A program made the position numbers and the translations under genes. The notes under the pieces are model-generated. The model worked only from the letters and a program-made list of their open reading frames with translations. It did no database searches and had not been told where the DNA came from. Below, piece by piece: positions 16,507 through 25,763 of a stretch of 53,876 bases of DNA. Position 1 is the first letter of the stretch. Each line of letters begins with the position of its first letter. Origin of the DNA: an uncultured Paracoccaceae bacterium (lineage in GTDB: Bacteria; Pseudomonadota; Alphaproteobacteria; Rhodobacterales; Rhodobacteraceae); contig CANMPL010000013.1 of NCBI GenBank assembly GCA_947499715.1, positions 1 to 53,876 on the forward strand. The letters run 5' to 3'.

Positions 16507-17324
16507 GGGACTGTTGCGTTAATTGGTAGGCTTTGCCAATTTTGCCCTTTTGAGGTGAAGCATGCCACGCAAGTCTCCATTTAAGCACCATCGTTTTCCA
16601 CAGGAGATCATTCTGTGCGCGGTGCGGTGGTATTTACGCTACCCGCTATCCTATCAAGACGTGGTCGATTTGCTCGCCGAGCGCGTGATTAACGTTGATC
16701 GATCAACCGTGTTTCGCTGGGTGCTCAAGTTTGGGCCTGAACTCACCAAACGCACAGAGAAACATCTGCGCCGCGCCAGCCTCGATTGGCACGTGGATGA
16801 AACCTACGTTCGTGTCGGCGGCAAATGGCGATACTCATGGCGCGCTGTCGATGCAAACGGCCAAATGGTGGACATCCGCCTCACCGCAAGACGCGATGTG
16901 AAAGCCGCCAAAGCCTTTCTCAACAATGCGATCGAGCGAGTCAGGCTCCTTCGCCCAGTCACAATCGTCACGGACAAAGCGCCGACCTATCGCGATGTCG
17001 TTCGTGAGATCAACCGTCGATGCGATCCGCATTTTAACAGCATCAAACACATCTCTCGTAAGTGGCGCAACAACCTGATCGAAAGCGATCATGCAGCGAT
17101 GAAGCGGCTCTTTGGCCATCGACAAAGCTTCCGATCATTGCGAACGGCCAAGACGACCCTGAGCGGTATTGAAACCATCCGAACCATCAAACGCGGACAT
17201 ATCCATAACAAGAAACATGGTGCTCAAGGCGAAATCGCGTTCATCCACCAGCTGTTCGAAGTTGCTTGATTTGAAAGGCCAACTAAGCAAAGTTCTGACC
17301 AACGAAAACTAACGCAACAGTCCC
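16507..17324 (+). mobile_element. IS6-family insertion sequence (IS26-like), apparently complete
   Basis: An 818-base element bounded by inverted repeats GGGACTGTTGCGTTA at the left and the matching TAACGCAACAGTCCC at the right. It carries a single full-length transposase. The 8-bp flanks are ATTCAAAC and TCTCAAAC, matching at the last six positions, so a target duplication of the usual IS6 length may have decayed or been altered by recombination. Confidence 0.9.
16562..17269 (+). CDS. IS6-family transposase
   Basis: A 235-residue transposase of normal IS6 length. The N-terminal helix-turn-helix contains SYQDVVDLLAERVINVDRSTVFRWV. The DDE residues are in HVDETYVRVGGKW, VTDKAPTY and NNLIESDHAAMKR. 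It is intact and probably active, moving by replicative cointegration as is known for the family. Such elements often bring neighbouring accessory blocks together. Confidence 0.95.
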   Translation: MPRKSPFKHHRFPQEIILCAVRWYLRYPLSYQDVVDLLAERVINVDRSTVFRWVLKFGPELTKRTEKHLRRASLDWHVDETYVRVGGKWRYSWRAVDANGQMVDIRLTARRDVKAAKAFLNNAIERVRLLRPVTIVTDKAPTYRDVVREINRRCDPHFNSIKHISRKWRNNLIESDHAAMKRLFGHRQSFRSLRTAKTTLSGIETIRTIKRGHIHNKKHGAQGEIAFIHQLFEVA

Positions 17325-17575
17325 TCTCAAACGCATACTCGGGCTGGGACGGCTCAGATTACGCGGACCATGCGGCGCAAGCGACGAATTCCTCCTCACC
17401 GCCACCGCCCAGTACCTCCGGAAAACGGCCAAGATCTTTCCTGCATCGCAGCAAACGCGAAAAGCCTGAGAAGAAAAGCGCTCGCACACCTTTCAAAACG
17501 CCACTTTCCGCTCCTGCAACACGTTGTTTTTCCACAGAATTGGCCGCTCTTCGCCTGCCGTTATCCGTTGAGCTT
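17325..17575. other. Unassigned stretch beside the IS6 element
   Basis: One plus-strand frame runs open through GWDGSDYADHAAQ into a proline/serine and then a lysine/arginine-rich segment (KREKPEKK), which could be the tail of a gene cut by the IS. Minus-strand frames are also partly open. I recognise no family and make no gene call. Confidence 0.25.
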
Positions 17576-20020
17576 TCAGGACGCTTTCACGTGAGTGTAT
17601 TGGTTCCGAAGGATCGCGCTTGCTTCGTCTCTTTGCATCGGTAAGCCGTCCACATAGCCTTGCAAGAAATCGACATCGCTGTTCAGCAGGCAGTCACGCT
17701 CAATTTCGGTTTCGGCGCCCTCTCCTGTGACCTGCATGCCAAGGGCGTGCCCCAATTCCGCAATGGCCCTGACGATGGCGCGTGTTTCCGGTGACTCCGG
17801 CATTTTGGACACAAAGGCGCGATCTACTTTGATCTTATCGACAGGGAATTTCTGCAAATAGCTGAGCGATGAATACCCCATCCCGAAATCATCCAAGGCA
17901 ATCGTGACGCCAAGCCCTTGGAGCGCTTCAATTTCCTGTCGGGCAACGATGCCATTGGCAAGGACCACCGTCTCAGTGATCTCAACTTCGATGGCGGACC
18001 CCGGGCAGCCGGTTTCGCGCAAACAATCGTTCACGAAGACATCGACCTGTGCACCAAAAAGTTTTGGCGAAAGGTTCACCGCAATCCGCCCTTCGAAGCC
18101 GGTATCCCGCCAAAGCTTTGCTGTCTGGCAGGCATAAATCATCATCTGGCGCGTCAGTTCAAAGATCAGCCCAGCCTCTTCGGCTACCGGAACAAACTCC
18201 GCCGGCGAGATCGTTCCAAGCGTGGCATGGTTCCAACGCGCAAGTGTCTCGAAACCGATGATTTGTCTTGTCTTAAGGTCAGTCTGCATCTGAAATACCG
18301 CTGAAATTTCACCTATCTCTAGCGCCTTGCGGAGTTCTGTTTCCAAAAGTGAGCTTCGCTTTGCGACGGCCTGAAGTCTTTCGTGAAACACTTCAACGCG
18401 CCCACGTCCGTTTCTTTTTGCTTCATATAGCGCGAGATCGGCACAGCGAATACCGTCTATCGCGCTGCCTTCGGACGGTTTGACGGTTGCTATGCCGATA
18501 CTTAGCCCGGTGTACAACGTCCGTCCGTCGACTTTTTGCGGGTGATCCAGCGACCCGATCAGATCTTGAGCAATTCTAAGAAGTGTCGAAGCGCCGTGAT
18601 TGCCTTTTGCCAAAATCGCAAATTCGTCGCCGCCAAGCCGTGCGGCTAGCAAATCCTTGCCGCGATGAGCATCAAATAATCGAGCGATATGTATCAGCAA
18701 TGAATCACCTACTGGGTGGCCCATGGTGTCATTGATCTGTTTGAACTGGTCCAGATCCGCAAGGAGGATCGTGGTTTCTAAGTTCTCTTCATCTATCCAA
18801 AGGCGCAGAGTTTCTTCCATCAATCGGCGGTTTGGCAAACCTGTAAGGCTGTCGTGTTCGGATAGATATCGGGCTCGGTTGGTCTGCCTGGCTTGTTCGG
18901 TATGATCTGTCGCGAGAATTACCGTTCCAAGATAAGCACCGTCTTCGTCCCGAATTGGGCCGCCCCGTACCAGAAGGTGAAGGTTATCGTCGTCCAAGCC
19001 CTGCGGAACCAAAGTCTCGAGTTGAAAATTTTCGTTGGTTTCAATAGCCGCGTCAATTTCTTTCGCTGCATCAGGCGAGAGCCATTGGTCGAATCTAAGC
19101 TCTTCTCCGACCGCTGAGCCAACAAAAAATTGCGTGGCCTTGGGGTTGCAAAAGACAACGCGGCCCTTGGTGCCTGACAACAGTACAGCATCATGTGTTG
19201 ATGCGAGCGCTCGGCGAATACGTCGCCGTTCGCGGCGCGCACTTTCGTTATTCTGCTTGCGAAGGTGGGCAACTTCGATCTCGTTGTCTTGCCATTGCGC
19301 CAAGGCGCGGGCCACCATTCCAAGCTCATCATTGCGGTCTGTTGCCGGAACGGTGTGGCCCAAGTCGCCGGTGCCGATCTTGGCGATACTGCGGGCCATC
19401 CCGGCAAGCGGACCGGCCAGTCGCGATAGAACGACAAAGAGGGTTGTTGCAATCAGCAGCAAAATAGTGCCCGAAATCAGAAGTTTCTGAAAAACCGCTT
19501 GCATCAAAGCCATGCGAACGCTGTCAGTGTTAACGGTGACGATCAATTCACCCAACACCTGTTTTTCTTCGCCGACATTATATTGAATCGCGTTCGAAAC
19601 AATGAGGTCGCTGCTCATTGGTGTGAACCAATCGGCGGTGCTTTCTGCTAAAACTGCTTGATCTGGGCCAACGATCTGGGCTTTTCCAATTGATCCATCA
19701 TTCAGCAATCCGACGATGATGTTTTCAACTTGGGGAATATCAAAATCCCAGAGCGGGAGGCTGAGCGATTCCCCGACAAGGTCCGTGACCATCCTTGTTT
19801 GAACCTCAAGCGCAGCACTGTAACTCGCACTAAGCTGATAAAAATCCAGGCCAACGCCAGCGGTTTCGATCAAAAAAATTGGAATGATGACCCCGATCAT
19901 CAGTCGCATTTTATAGGATGATAGCCAGCGGGTACGCATTTTCAGTCGATTGCGTCCGCAATCTGTAAAATTGGCCAGGGGGCCGTCTGTACGCGTTGTT
20001 TTGCAGGCATACACTGACAC
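17576..20020 (-). CDS. Membrane GGDEF-EAL protein (c-di-GMP synthesis/breakdown)
   Basis: Up to 814 residues. Order: a first membrane helix near residues 38-60, a periplasmic sensor region of about 110 residues, a second helix near 175-205, a HAMP linker, a PAS-like region with NPKATQFFVG, a GGDEF domain (RLGGDEFAIL) and an EAL domain. The EAL part has FETLARW, AVNLSPKLF, EITETV, DDFGMGYSS, DKIKVDR and GEGAET, so the catalytic residues seem present with ETL in place of EAL. Both activities are possible. The start may instead be the ATG at 19939, since neither has a clear ribosome site. It lies downstream, same strand, of a periplasmic binding protein, which may pass a signal to the sensor region. 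Confidence 0.92.
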   Translation of the reverse strand: MSVYACKTTRTDGPLANFTDCGRNRLKMRTRWLSSYKMRLMIGVIIPIFLIETAGVGLDFYQLSASYSAALEVQTRMVTDLVGESLSLPLWDFDIPQVENIIVGLLNDGSIGKAQIVGPDQAVLAESTADWFTPMSSDLIVSNAIQYNVGEEKQVLGELIVTVNTDSVRMALMQAVFQKLLISGTILLLIATTLFVVLSRLAGPLAGMARSIAKIGTGDLGHTVPATDRNDELGMVARALAQWQDNEIEVAHLRKQNNESARRERRRIRRALASTHDAVLLSGTKGRVVFCNPKATQFFVGSAVGEELRFDQWLSPDAAKEIDAAIETNENFQLETLVPQGLDDDNLHLLVRGGPIRDEDGAYLGTVILATDHTEQARQTNRARYLSEHDSLTGLPNRRLMEETLRLWIDEENLETTILLADLDQFKQINDTMGHPVGDSLLIHIARLFDAHRGKDLLAARLGGDEFAILAKGNHGASTLLRIAQDLIGSLDHPQKVDGRTLYTGLSIGIATVKPSEGSAIDGIRCADLALYEAKRNGRGRVEVFHERLQAVAKRSSLLETELRKALEIGEISAVFQMQTDLKTRQIIGFETLARWNHATLGTISPAEFVPVAEEAGLIFELTRQMMIYACQTAKLWRDTGFEGRIAVNLSPKLFGAQVDVFVNDCLRETGCPGSAIEVEITETVVLANGIVARQEIEALQGLGVTIALDDFGMGYSSLSYLQKFPVDKIKVDRAFVSKMPESPETRAIVRAIAELGHALGMQVTGEGAETEIERDCLLNSDVDFLQGYVDGLPMQRDEASAILRNQYTHVKAS

Positions 20021-20269
20021 TCATTGGATTCGCCAAGTTGCTTGCGCGGCTCTGAATTTAGATCTGTGGGCACCTCAATAACCTCTCATTTTGGAATTGA
20101 GATTGGGCATACGTGAGATGTATTAAGAAGCAGGTTCACTCAGCATCTATCCGGTGGAAAAAATCCTACTCTTCTATTAAATTTAAGTAAGTTGGTATGG
20201 CTGATCCCGCTTCTCTTGGTCGCCCGATGCCGGGTCGCCTACAGAATTTCGACCACTCGAAGTGACGCC

Positions 20270-21067
20270 TCATTGGCCCCAATTGAGGCGAATTCTGTCC
20301 AATGTGCCATTGCTCGCAATGATCGCGTAGCCAGCATCAAAGATCCTGACGGCTTCGGAACCGCCGCTTGACGTGTGTGCCGAAAGATACTCCGTCGCAA
20401 TTGAGATACGCCCCGCATTCCGTAACAAGCCAGTCATACCATGCTTGGATAATTCATAACTGGTCGGTACATCGTACCCGATGATCACATCTAGCCTGCC
20501 AGCTTGCAGCTTCCTAAAATTTTGAAGGGATGACTTCGTGGCAGAAATGCTGGCATCGAGTGAGGCGCTATTTTCAGACCACCAATCACCATAGGAATAG
20601 CCGTTACGTACGCCGATCCTTTGACCTTGCAGTGCGGTTGAAAGGGTCGCCATGTCGCCATCCCAATTGAATTCTGAGTCTGCCCCGACATAGACATTAA
20701 TTTCCATTGAATGAACTGGGTTTTCAGAAAAGACATATCCGGCGGCCATCCTGGTTTCCGTCTTCAGCGTTGGAAACAAGGCGCTGGTTCCGCCGTTTTC
20801 CAACATGTTCACGCCCCGGCTCCACGGGACAACGTTCAGCGAAACCGGCTCATCCATGGCATGAAAAGCTTCCCGAACGACGTCCCACGTATATCCACGA
20901 AGTGACGCAGAGTCAGCGCCCGGTTCAACCGCTTCCTGCAACACGGGGTCGGTTGGGCCGAATGTAAAGGGCTCGTAGTCAGTCAGTGTTGTGACTGTCA
21001 GCGTTGTGGCAAAAGTTGCAGTCGCCACAAGTGAAAGCCCAACGGAGGCAAAAAATCGATAGAACAT
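20270..21067 (-). CDS. Periplasmic solute-binding protein, SBP_bac_3-like
   Basis: A 265-residue protein with a signal peptide ending near TATFATT. The body fits the amino-acid-type binding protein fold: YEPFTFG, GYTWDVVREAFHAM, NVVPWSRGVNMLENG, IGVRNGYSYGDWW, LQAGRLDVIIGY. An open frame continues upstream, but AAAGGAA precedes the ATG at 21067. No permease or ATPase genes are adjacent. Instead a membrane GGDEF-EAL gene follows 249 bases downstream, so it may serve as a sensor rather than a transporter subunit. The ligand is unknown. Confidence 0.82.
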   Translation of the reverse strand: MFYRFFASVGLSLVATATFATTLTVTTLTDYEPFTFGPTDPVLQEAVEPGADSASLRGYTWDVVREAFHAMDEPVSLNVVPWSRGVNMLENGGTSALFPTLKTETRMAAGYVFSENPVHSMEINVYVGADSEFNWDGDMATLSTALQGQRIGVRNGYSYGDWWSENSASLDASISATKSSLQNFRKLQAGRLDVIIGYDVPTSYELSKHGMTGLLRNAGRISIATEYLSAHTSSGGSEAVRIFDAGYAIIASNGTLDRIRLNWGQ

Positions 21068-21500
21068 TTGGGTTCCTTTTTGAACAAATAATGCTTGGAT
21101 GCAGCCCAACGATCTTAGAAACCTTTGTCTCAGGAAACGCTTAATTCCCTGTTAACGGCGACAGCGGGATACAATGAGACTCGGCAGCAAAGGGTCAAGG
21201 AGTTAGGAACTTAGGTTTTGCCTTGTTCATCTTATTGTTTGAACAAGGTCGCGATGCCGATGACCTTGTGCCAAGTCGCTTTGATTCAGACGTTTGCAGC
21301 ACCCCTGTTTTTTGGAGCAATAGGCCCCAGCTGGACCTTGGTTGCGTCGCGGGATCCGGTTGCCGTTGACGGCAAAATGCCATCTCTCACGCAAACAATG
21401 CGAAAAATTCGGACATCGGCGCAGCGCCGACTGATGGTTGAAAGGAATGTATACCTATCGAGAGGCCGCGATAGGATTCCTCTGATCGTTCCTCTGCTTC
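21068..21500. other. Intergenic region with an inverted repeat
   Basis: No supported gene is seen here. It contains the promoter region of the binding protein, and a perfect 9-bp inverted repeat CCTTGTTCA / TGAACAAGG at 21221-21229 and 21240-21248. There is no T-run on either side, so I do not call it a terminator. Open frames across the region overlap the neighbouring gene and show no family features. Confidence 0.4.
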
Positions 21501-22562
21501 TTATTCCTCTGGCCTGATCTGGAAGCGGATACCGTCCGATTTGAAACCATGCAGCATCGGTCGGCCGGTGCCGGGGAGCACTTGCACATCGTAAAGCTCG
21601 GTAATTGGGCCCTCGAAACTCAGCTGGTGCTCGATATCGCCGGTCTTCAGGTTCACCACGGCCAAAGCTGTCTTGGCCGGCACGCCCTCTTGCGCGAGCC
21701 TTTTGTCCAATTGCAGGCCCGAGAAGCTGACCGTGTCCCTGGGCCGCGACAGGCCGATGATGGCGTAGTCGTCTATGAACGCCAGACCACGCGCGAAGCC
21801 GGGTAGAAAGCAGATCGGCTCGAACTTACCCTGTCCTTCGTCAATCACACCGAATTCCCCCGTCCCGGCCTGCAGGACGTAAAGCTCATTACGGTAAATG
21901 CGCGGGGAGTGGGGCATGGACAGGCCCGCGGCGACGACCTCGTTTGACGGGGTGTAAATCACCACGCCGCCGGTGTCGCGCCCGCTGCGCCAGCCGTCTA
22001 CGATATTGCTGGTCGAGACGCAGGTGGCATAGGCAAGTTTGCCGTCCTCAAAGGCCAGCCCGTTCAGGTGGCAGCGATCCTCTGCCGCGATACGGTCAAT
22101 GAATGGGGGGCGCCAAACGGGGCTGAAGCTGCCCCGCTCGGCCAGTGTCGCGATGCAGTTGAACCGCGTGGCGACAAAAGTGGGCTGGCCGTCCTGGTCG
22201 ATGTGAATGTCGTGGATGTCGATATCACCCGTCGTGTGGCCCGTCACAGGCACATACATCGCGTCATAGCCGTTTGAGATCTCACCGGGGTCAAGAAAGT
22301 TATCAAACTTCCATAGCTGGTAGAGCGTCCCGGCCCAGAGCGTGTTCTGCCCGACACCGAGCCCCATGGAGCGTTCGAATGTGCGTTCATAGATTGACAA
22401 CCCACCATTAGGTTTCGTGCCGATCAGAAAGATTTTTCCCGCCTGATAGGTCGACACCGCAAGGCTTGCGCCGGTGCTGGCCAGCCAACTGGCAAAGAGG
22501 CGGGAGGCCATGATCTCTACCTTGGGCTGCTGTTTGGGCCGCTCTAACAGGTCTTGCGTCAT
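21501..22562 (-). CDS. TIGR03032-family (DUF4915) protein
   Basis: A 353-residue protein. SLAVSTYQAGKIFLIG near residue 35, SIYERTFERSMGLGV, TLWAGTLYQLWKF, THDIH-like DIDIHDIHID, HLNGLAF and SMPHSPRIY match the TIGR03032 family, whose members are thought to form a beta-propeller. There is no signal peptide. AAAGGTG precedes the start. It directly follows, on the same strand and 68 bases away, a large FG-GAP/RTX protein, so the pair may be co-transcribed. The function is not known. Confidence 0.82.
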   Translation of the reverse strand: MTQDLLERPKQQPKVEIMASRLFASWLASTGASLAVSTYQAGKIFLIGTKPNGGLSIYERTFERSMGLGVGQNTLWAGTLYQLWKFDNFLDPGEISNGYDAMYVPVTGHTTGDIDIHDIHIDQDGQPTFVATRFNCIATLAERGSFSPVWRPPFIDRIAAEDRCHLNGLAFEDGKLAYATCVSTSNIVDGWRSGRDTGGVVIYTPSNEVVAAGLSMPHSPRIYRNELYVLQAGTGEFGVIDEGQGKFEPICFLPGFARGLAFIDDYAIIGLSRPRDTVSFSGLQLDKRLAQEGVPAKTALAVVNLKTGDIEHQLSFEGPITELYDVQVLPGTGRPMLHGFKSDGIRFQIRPEE

Positions 22563-22630
22563 GGGATCACCTTTCTGGAAGCATGCTTAGTTTTGGAAGG
22601 ATTTCGGTTGGGCAAAAATCTGGTGCATGG

Positions 22631-25354
22631 CTATTGCGCCCGCCCGTAGACCACATAAGCGGCGCCAGCATTACTCGCGCTCAGGTCGTTTCCTGACGAC
22701 CCGATAATCAAATCCGCGAGCCCGTCATCGTTGAAATCGCCACCGCCGCCCACGGCAAAAATGGCGTCTCCAGCCGCACCATTCATGACGAGACCGCCGA
22801 GACCTGTCGCGACGATATCGGACAGCTCAACCGTGGCCGTGTCCGTCTTGCCAAAAATGACATAGACCTCACCATCCGGGACTGCGTTACCGGCCTGGAT
22901 GATGATGTCGTCTAGCCCGTCGCCATTGACGTCGCCCGCGCCATCAACCGCGTAACCAAGGAAATCTCCGGCCGTGATCCCGTTGATCGCGAAACCACCG
23001 AAACCCGCATTGATGTCGGAGGCCTCAACGGCGTTGCCGTCTGCCTTGCCGAACACAACATAGCCGGCCCCGGAACTGGACCCGTTTGGATCAGCATTGT
23101 CGGCCGTTACGATGATATCATCAAGGCCATCGCCATTTACGTCTCCGGCAGCGGCGACAGCGTAGCCTAACTGATCACCAGCGGAGGCCCCATTGATCAC
23201 AAAGCCGCCGGTTCCTGCCTCGACATCCGCCAAATCGACGGTTGTGCCATCTGCTTTGCCAAAGACCACAAAACTTGCCCCCGAAGATGCCCCATTGGGG
23301 TCGTCGAGCGGCGCTGTCACAATGACATCATCAAGCCCGTCGCCATTCACGTCCCCCGCACCGCTCACACGGAAACCAGCACCGTCAAAATCGTCGACGC
23401 CAGATATGGCGAAACCGCCCGTTCCCGCTTTGATGGCGGATGCATCAACCGCGGTACCGTCCGCTTTGCCAAAGACCACGAAGGCGGACCCATTGGAGGT
23501 TGATCCCGTTGGCTGGTCGTCTTTGGCCCCTACAATCAGGTCATCCAGCCCGTCGCCATTCACGTCGCCTGCGGCGCTGACAGAGACCCCGAGAAGGTCG
23601 TAGCTGGTATCGCCATTGATGACAAATCCGCCTGTTCCGGCTTCAACATTCGACAGCTCGACCGCGGTGCTATCCGCTTTGCCGAAGACCACGAAAGCGG
23701 CCCCGGAGGCGGATCCATTGGGGTCGTCATATTGAGCACCAATGATCAGATCATCCAAACCGTCGCCATTCACGTCACCCGCAGAGCTAACGGATCGCCC
23801 AAGCATATCATCGGCTGAAACACCGTTGGTCACAAACCCGCCAACGCCCGCTTCGACATTTGAAAGCTCAACCGGGGTTGGCCCCGCCTTGCCGAAAACA
23901 ACAAAAGCCGCCCCGGATCTGCTACCATTCGGGTCATCATAAGGTGCGCTGATGATAATATCGTTGGTCCCGTCCCCATTGACATCGCCTGCATCGCTGA
24001 CATCCCACCCTGCATAGTCGGATGCCGAGATACCCTTGATGACAAAGCCACCATCACCATTGGCGACGTCGGAAAGCGCGATCGCAGAGATCACATCGCT
24101 ATCGCCATTCATCGTCAGCGTGACAGTGGCAAGGGCAGTGCCGCCAGCCCCATCATCGACCGTATAGGTAAAGGTGTCCGTGGCCGTTTCGCCGGTGTTG
24201 AGATAGTCGAACTTGCCGTTCGGGTCGTAGATAAAGCTTGTGGCGCTTGTCAGCGTGACCGCGCCAATCGTGTCGGTCGTGTCGAAAGAGGCGATGCTGA
24301 GTACAGTGCCTGTGTCGGAATCGATGTCATTTGCCACGACATTGATGGCGATCGTCGCATCCTCGCCCACGCTTGTCGCATCTGCCACGGCAGCGGGCGC
24401 GTCATTTGCCCCGCTCAGTGTGATCGTGACGCCCTGAGTCGTGCCATCTGGCGTTGTCGCCGTGAATACGTCGGTGACGGTCTGCCCGACGGCCAAGGCC
24501 TGGACCGCGGCCTGACTATTATCGGCGCTGAAGTTCCAAGTGCCATCCGTGGCGAGGTTGAAGCTGCCATAGGTACCGGTGGTGTCGGATTGGGCGACAA
24601 AGACAGCCTCCCCGGGGTTGGGGTCAGTGACGGTCAGGGTCCCGGTGGTGTCCAATGTCGCCGCCGCGTCTTCGGTCACCGCGCCAGTTTTTGTGCCGCC
24701 GATTGTGGCGTTCGCGAAATCGGTCACCCCGTCAATTGTGGCTGGCCTACCGAGCACCAAAATGCGGTCGACGAAATAGTCGCCATTTTCGTCGGGGCTA
24801 GACAGGCTCAACTCGGAGGAAATCACCCCCATCAATTGGACCTCCCGCCCCGTGCCATCAAGGATACGACTGTCCGTCCCGTCATCCGTCAGGGTCGGGG
24901 CGCTTGATAGCCCGGTCAGCTGGACGCGGTCACCGATGGACAGGTCCACGATGCTGTCGTCGCCCGCGCCAGCTGCGATGACAAACTGGTCGTTCCCGTC
25001 ACCACCAATCAGTGTGTCGGAATCGCCCCCCCCATCGAGCACATCATCGCCGTCGCCGCCCAGAAGCGTATCGGTCCCCGAGCCGCCATAAAGCATGTCA
25101 TCGCCGTCATCGCCGTCGATAAAGTCGTTGGGAAAGGTGGTATCTGTGGTTGCGTCCCCGCTGATCGTCCAGCCAAAAAGTATGTCGTTAGCAGTCGTCC
25201 CGACGACAGAGCCGTCATCAGCACCCGGATCAGAGGTTCCGCGCCCGTCCGGATCATCGTCATAGCGCTTGTTGCTTGAGTTATCCTCGGCCTCTTCAAA
25301 GAAGCCAAGAATTCCGACAAGACTTGCAAAAAGAATGAGTAACTCGAGTTCCAT
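22631..25354 (-). CDS. Large RTX / VCBS / seven-repeat FG-GAP (integrin-alpha-like) protein
   Basis: 907 residues, very acidic. A hydrophobic N-terminus (LELLILFASLVGILGFF) is followed by a short RTX calcium-binding block at about residues 80-120 (GGSGTDTLLGGDGDDVLDGG). Next comes a VCBS-like domain around 215-320, a cadherin-like domain with DDGAGGTALATVTLT around 320-420, and then seven repeats of about 60 residues each carrying DVNGDGxxD (the last DFNDDGLAD). Seven such FG-GAP repeats predict a complete seven-bladed propeller with calcium loops. Such proteins are exported and act in adhesion or at the cell surface. Type I secretion is suggested by the RTX block, but no secretion genes are in the window. 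The DNA of the repeats is itself near-repetitive. Confidence 0.88.
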   Translation of the reverse strand: MELELLILFASLVGILGFFEEAEDNSSNKRYDDDPDGRGTSDPGADDGSVVGTTANDILFGWTISGDATTDTTFPNDFIDGDDGDDMLYGGSGTDTLLGGDGDDVLDGGGDSDTLIGGDGNDQFVIAAGAGDDSIVDLSIGDRVQLTGLSSAPTLTDDGTDSRILDGTGREVQLMGVISSELSLSSPDENGDYFVDRILVLGRPATIDGVTDFANATIGGTKTGAVTEDAAATLDTTGTLTVTDPNPGEAVFVAQSDTTGTYGSFNLATDGTWNFSADNSQAAVQALAVGQTVTDVFTATTPDGTTQGVTITLSGANDAPAAVADATSVGEDATIAINVVANDIDSDTGTVLSIASFDTTDTIGAVTLTSATSFIYDPNGKFDYLNTGETATDTFTYTVDDGAGGTALATVTLTMNGDSDVISAIALSDVANGDGGFVIKGISASDYAGWDVSDAGDVNGDGTNDIIISAPYDDPNGSRSGAAFVVFGKAGPTPVELSNVEAGVGGFVTNGVSADDMLGRSVSSAGDVNGDGLDDLIIGAQYDDPNGSASGAAFVVFGKADSTAVELSNVEAGTGGFVINGDTSYDLLGVSVSAAGDVNGDGLDDLIVGAKDDQPTGSTSNGSAFVVFGKADGTAVDASAIKAGTGGFAISGVDDFDGAGFRVSGAGDVNGDGLDDVIVTAPLDDPNGASSGASFVVFGKADGTTVDLADVEAGTGGFVINGASAGDQLGYAVAAAGDVNGDGLDDIIVTADNADPNGSSSGAGYVVFGKADGNAVEASDINAGFGGFAINGITAGDFLGYAVDGAGDVNGDGLDDIIIQAGNAVPDGEVYVIFGKTDTATVELSDIVATGLGGLVMNGAAGDAIFAVGGGGDFNDDGLADLIIGSSGNDLSASNAGAAYVVYGRAQ

Positions 25355-25735
25355 ATCACGCCTAAAAAAGTGACTTTTCGAGCGTGTTTAATAGGACATG
25401 GTTAACAAATGATTTTTGTATTACGGCTAATTTTGGCTGGGTTGATCACGTTTATGCCGGTCCAAAAGCCTCAGCGGGTGACGTTGACTCAAATGAACGA
25501 GCTGTTCCTTTGGCAGTCTCGAGAAAATTTGGATCTCGGGCCGTTTCGGCGAAAATGACTATATTCAATGGCCGTTAATGAACCTACGCGCGCCCGCAGC
25601 GAAGGCCCGGATTCTGCATTAGGTGTTTTTGCCGCAGTTGCGAGGTCCCGCATACCCGCATCTAGAAGCCGTCGGAGTAAGAAATCCCCGACCGTAAGCG
25701 TCAGATGACGGCTCTGAGCCCATTATGGTAAAAGC
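25355..25735. other. Intergenic region without a supported gene
   Basis: About 380 bases between the RTX protein gene and the IS3-family element. It must hold the promoter of the RTX gene. One short open frame is present but has no family features or ribosome site. The sequence just left of the IS3 element does not continue the IS481 transposase found on its right side. Confidence 0.4.
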
Positions 25736-25763
25736 TGTGACCTGCCCCCCGAGGCTCCCTCAT

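Noticed and set aside
21221-21248. Inverted repeat as a Rho-independent terminator
   Set aside because: No T-run follows on either strand and no gene ends close by in the right orientation.
21218-21517. Open frame of 99 codons between the binding-protein and TIGR03032 genes
   Set aside because: It overlaps the end of the TIGR03032 gene on the other strand, has no ribosome site and no recognisable family feature.
22631-25354. CRISPR-like or tandem-repeat array suggested by periodic DNA
   Set aside because: The period of about 180 bases reflects the FG-GAP protein repeats in an intact reading frame; the units are diverged and there are no spacers.
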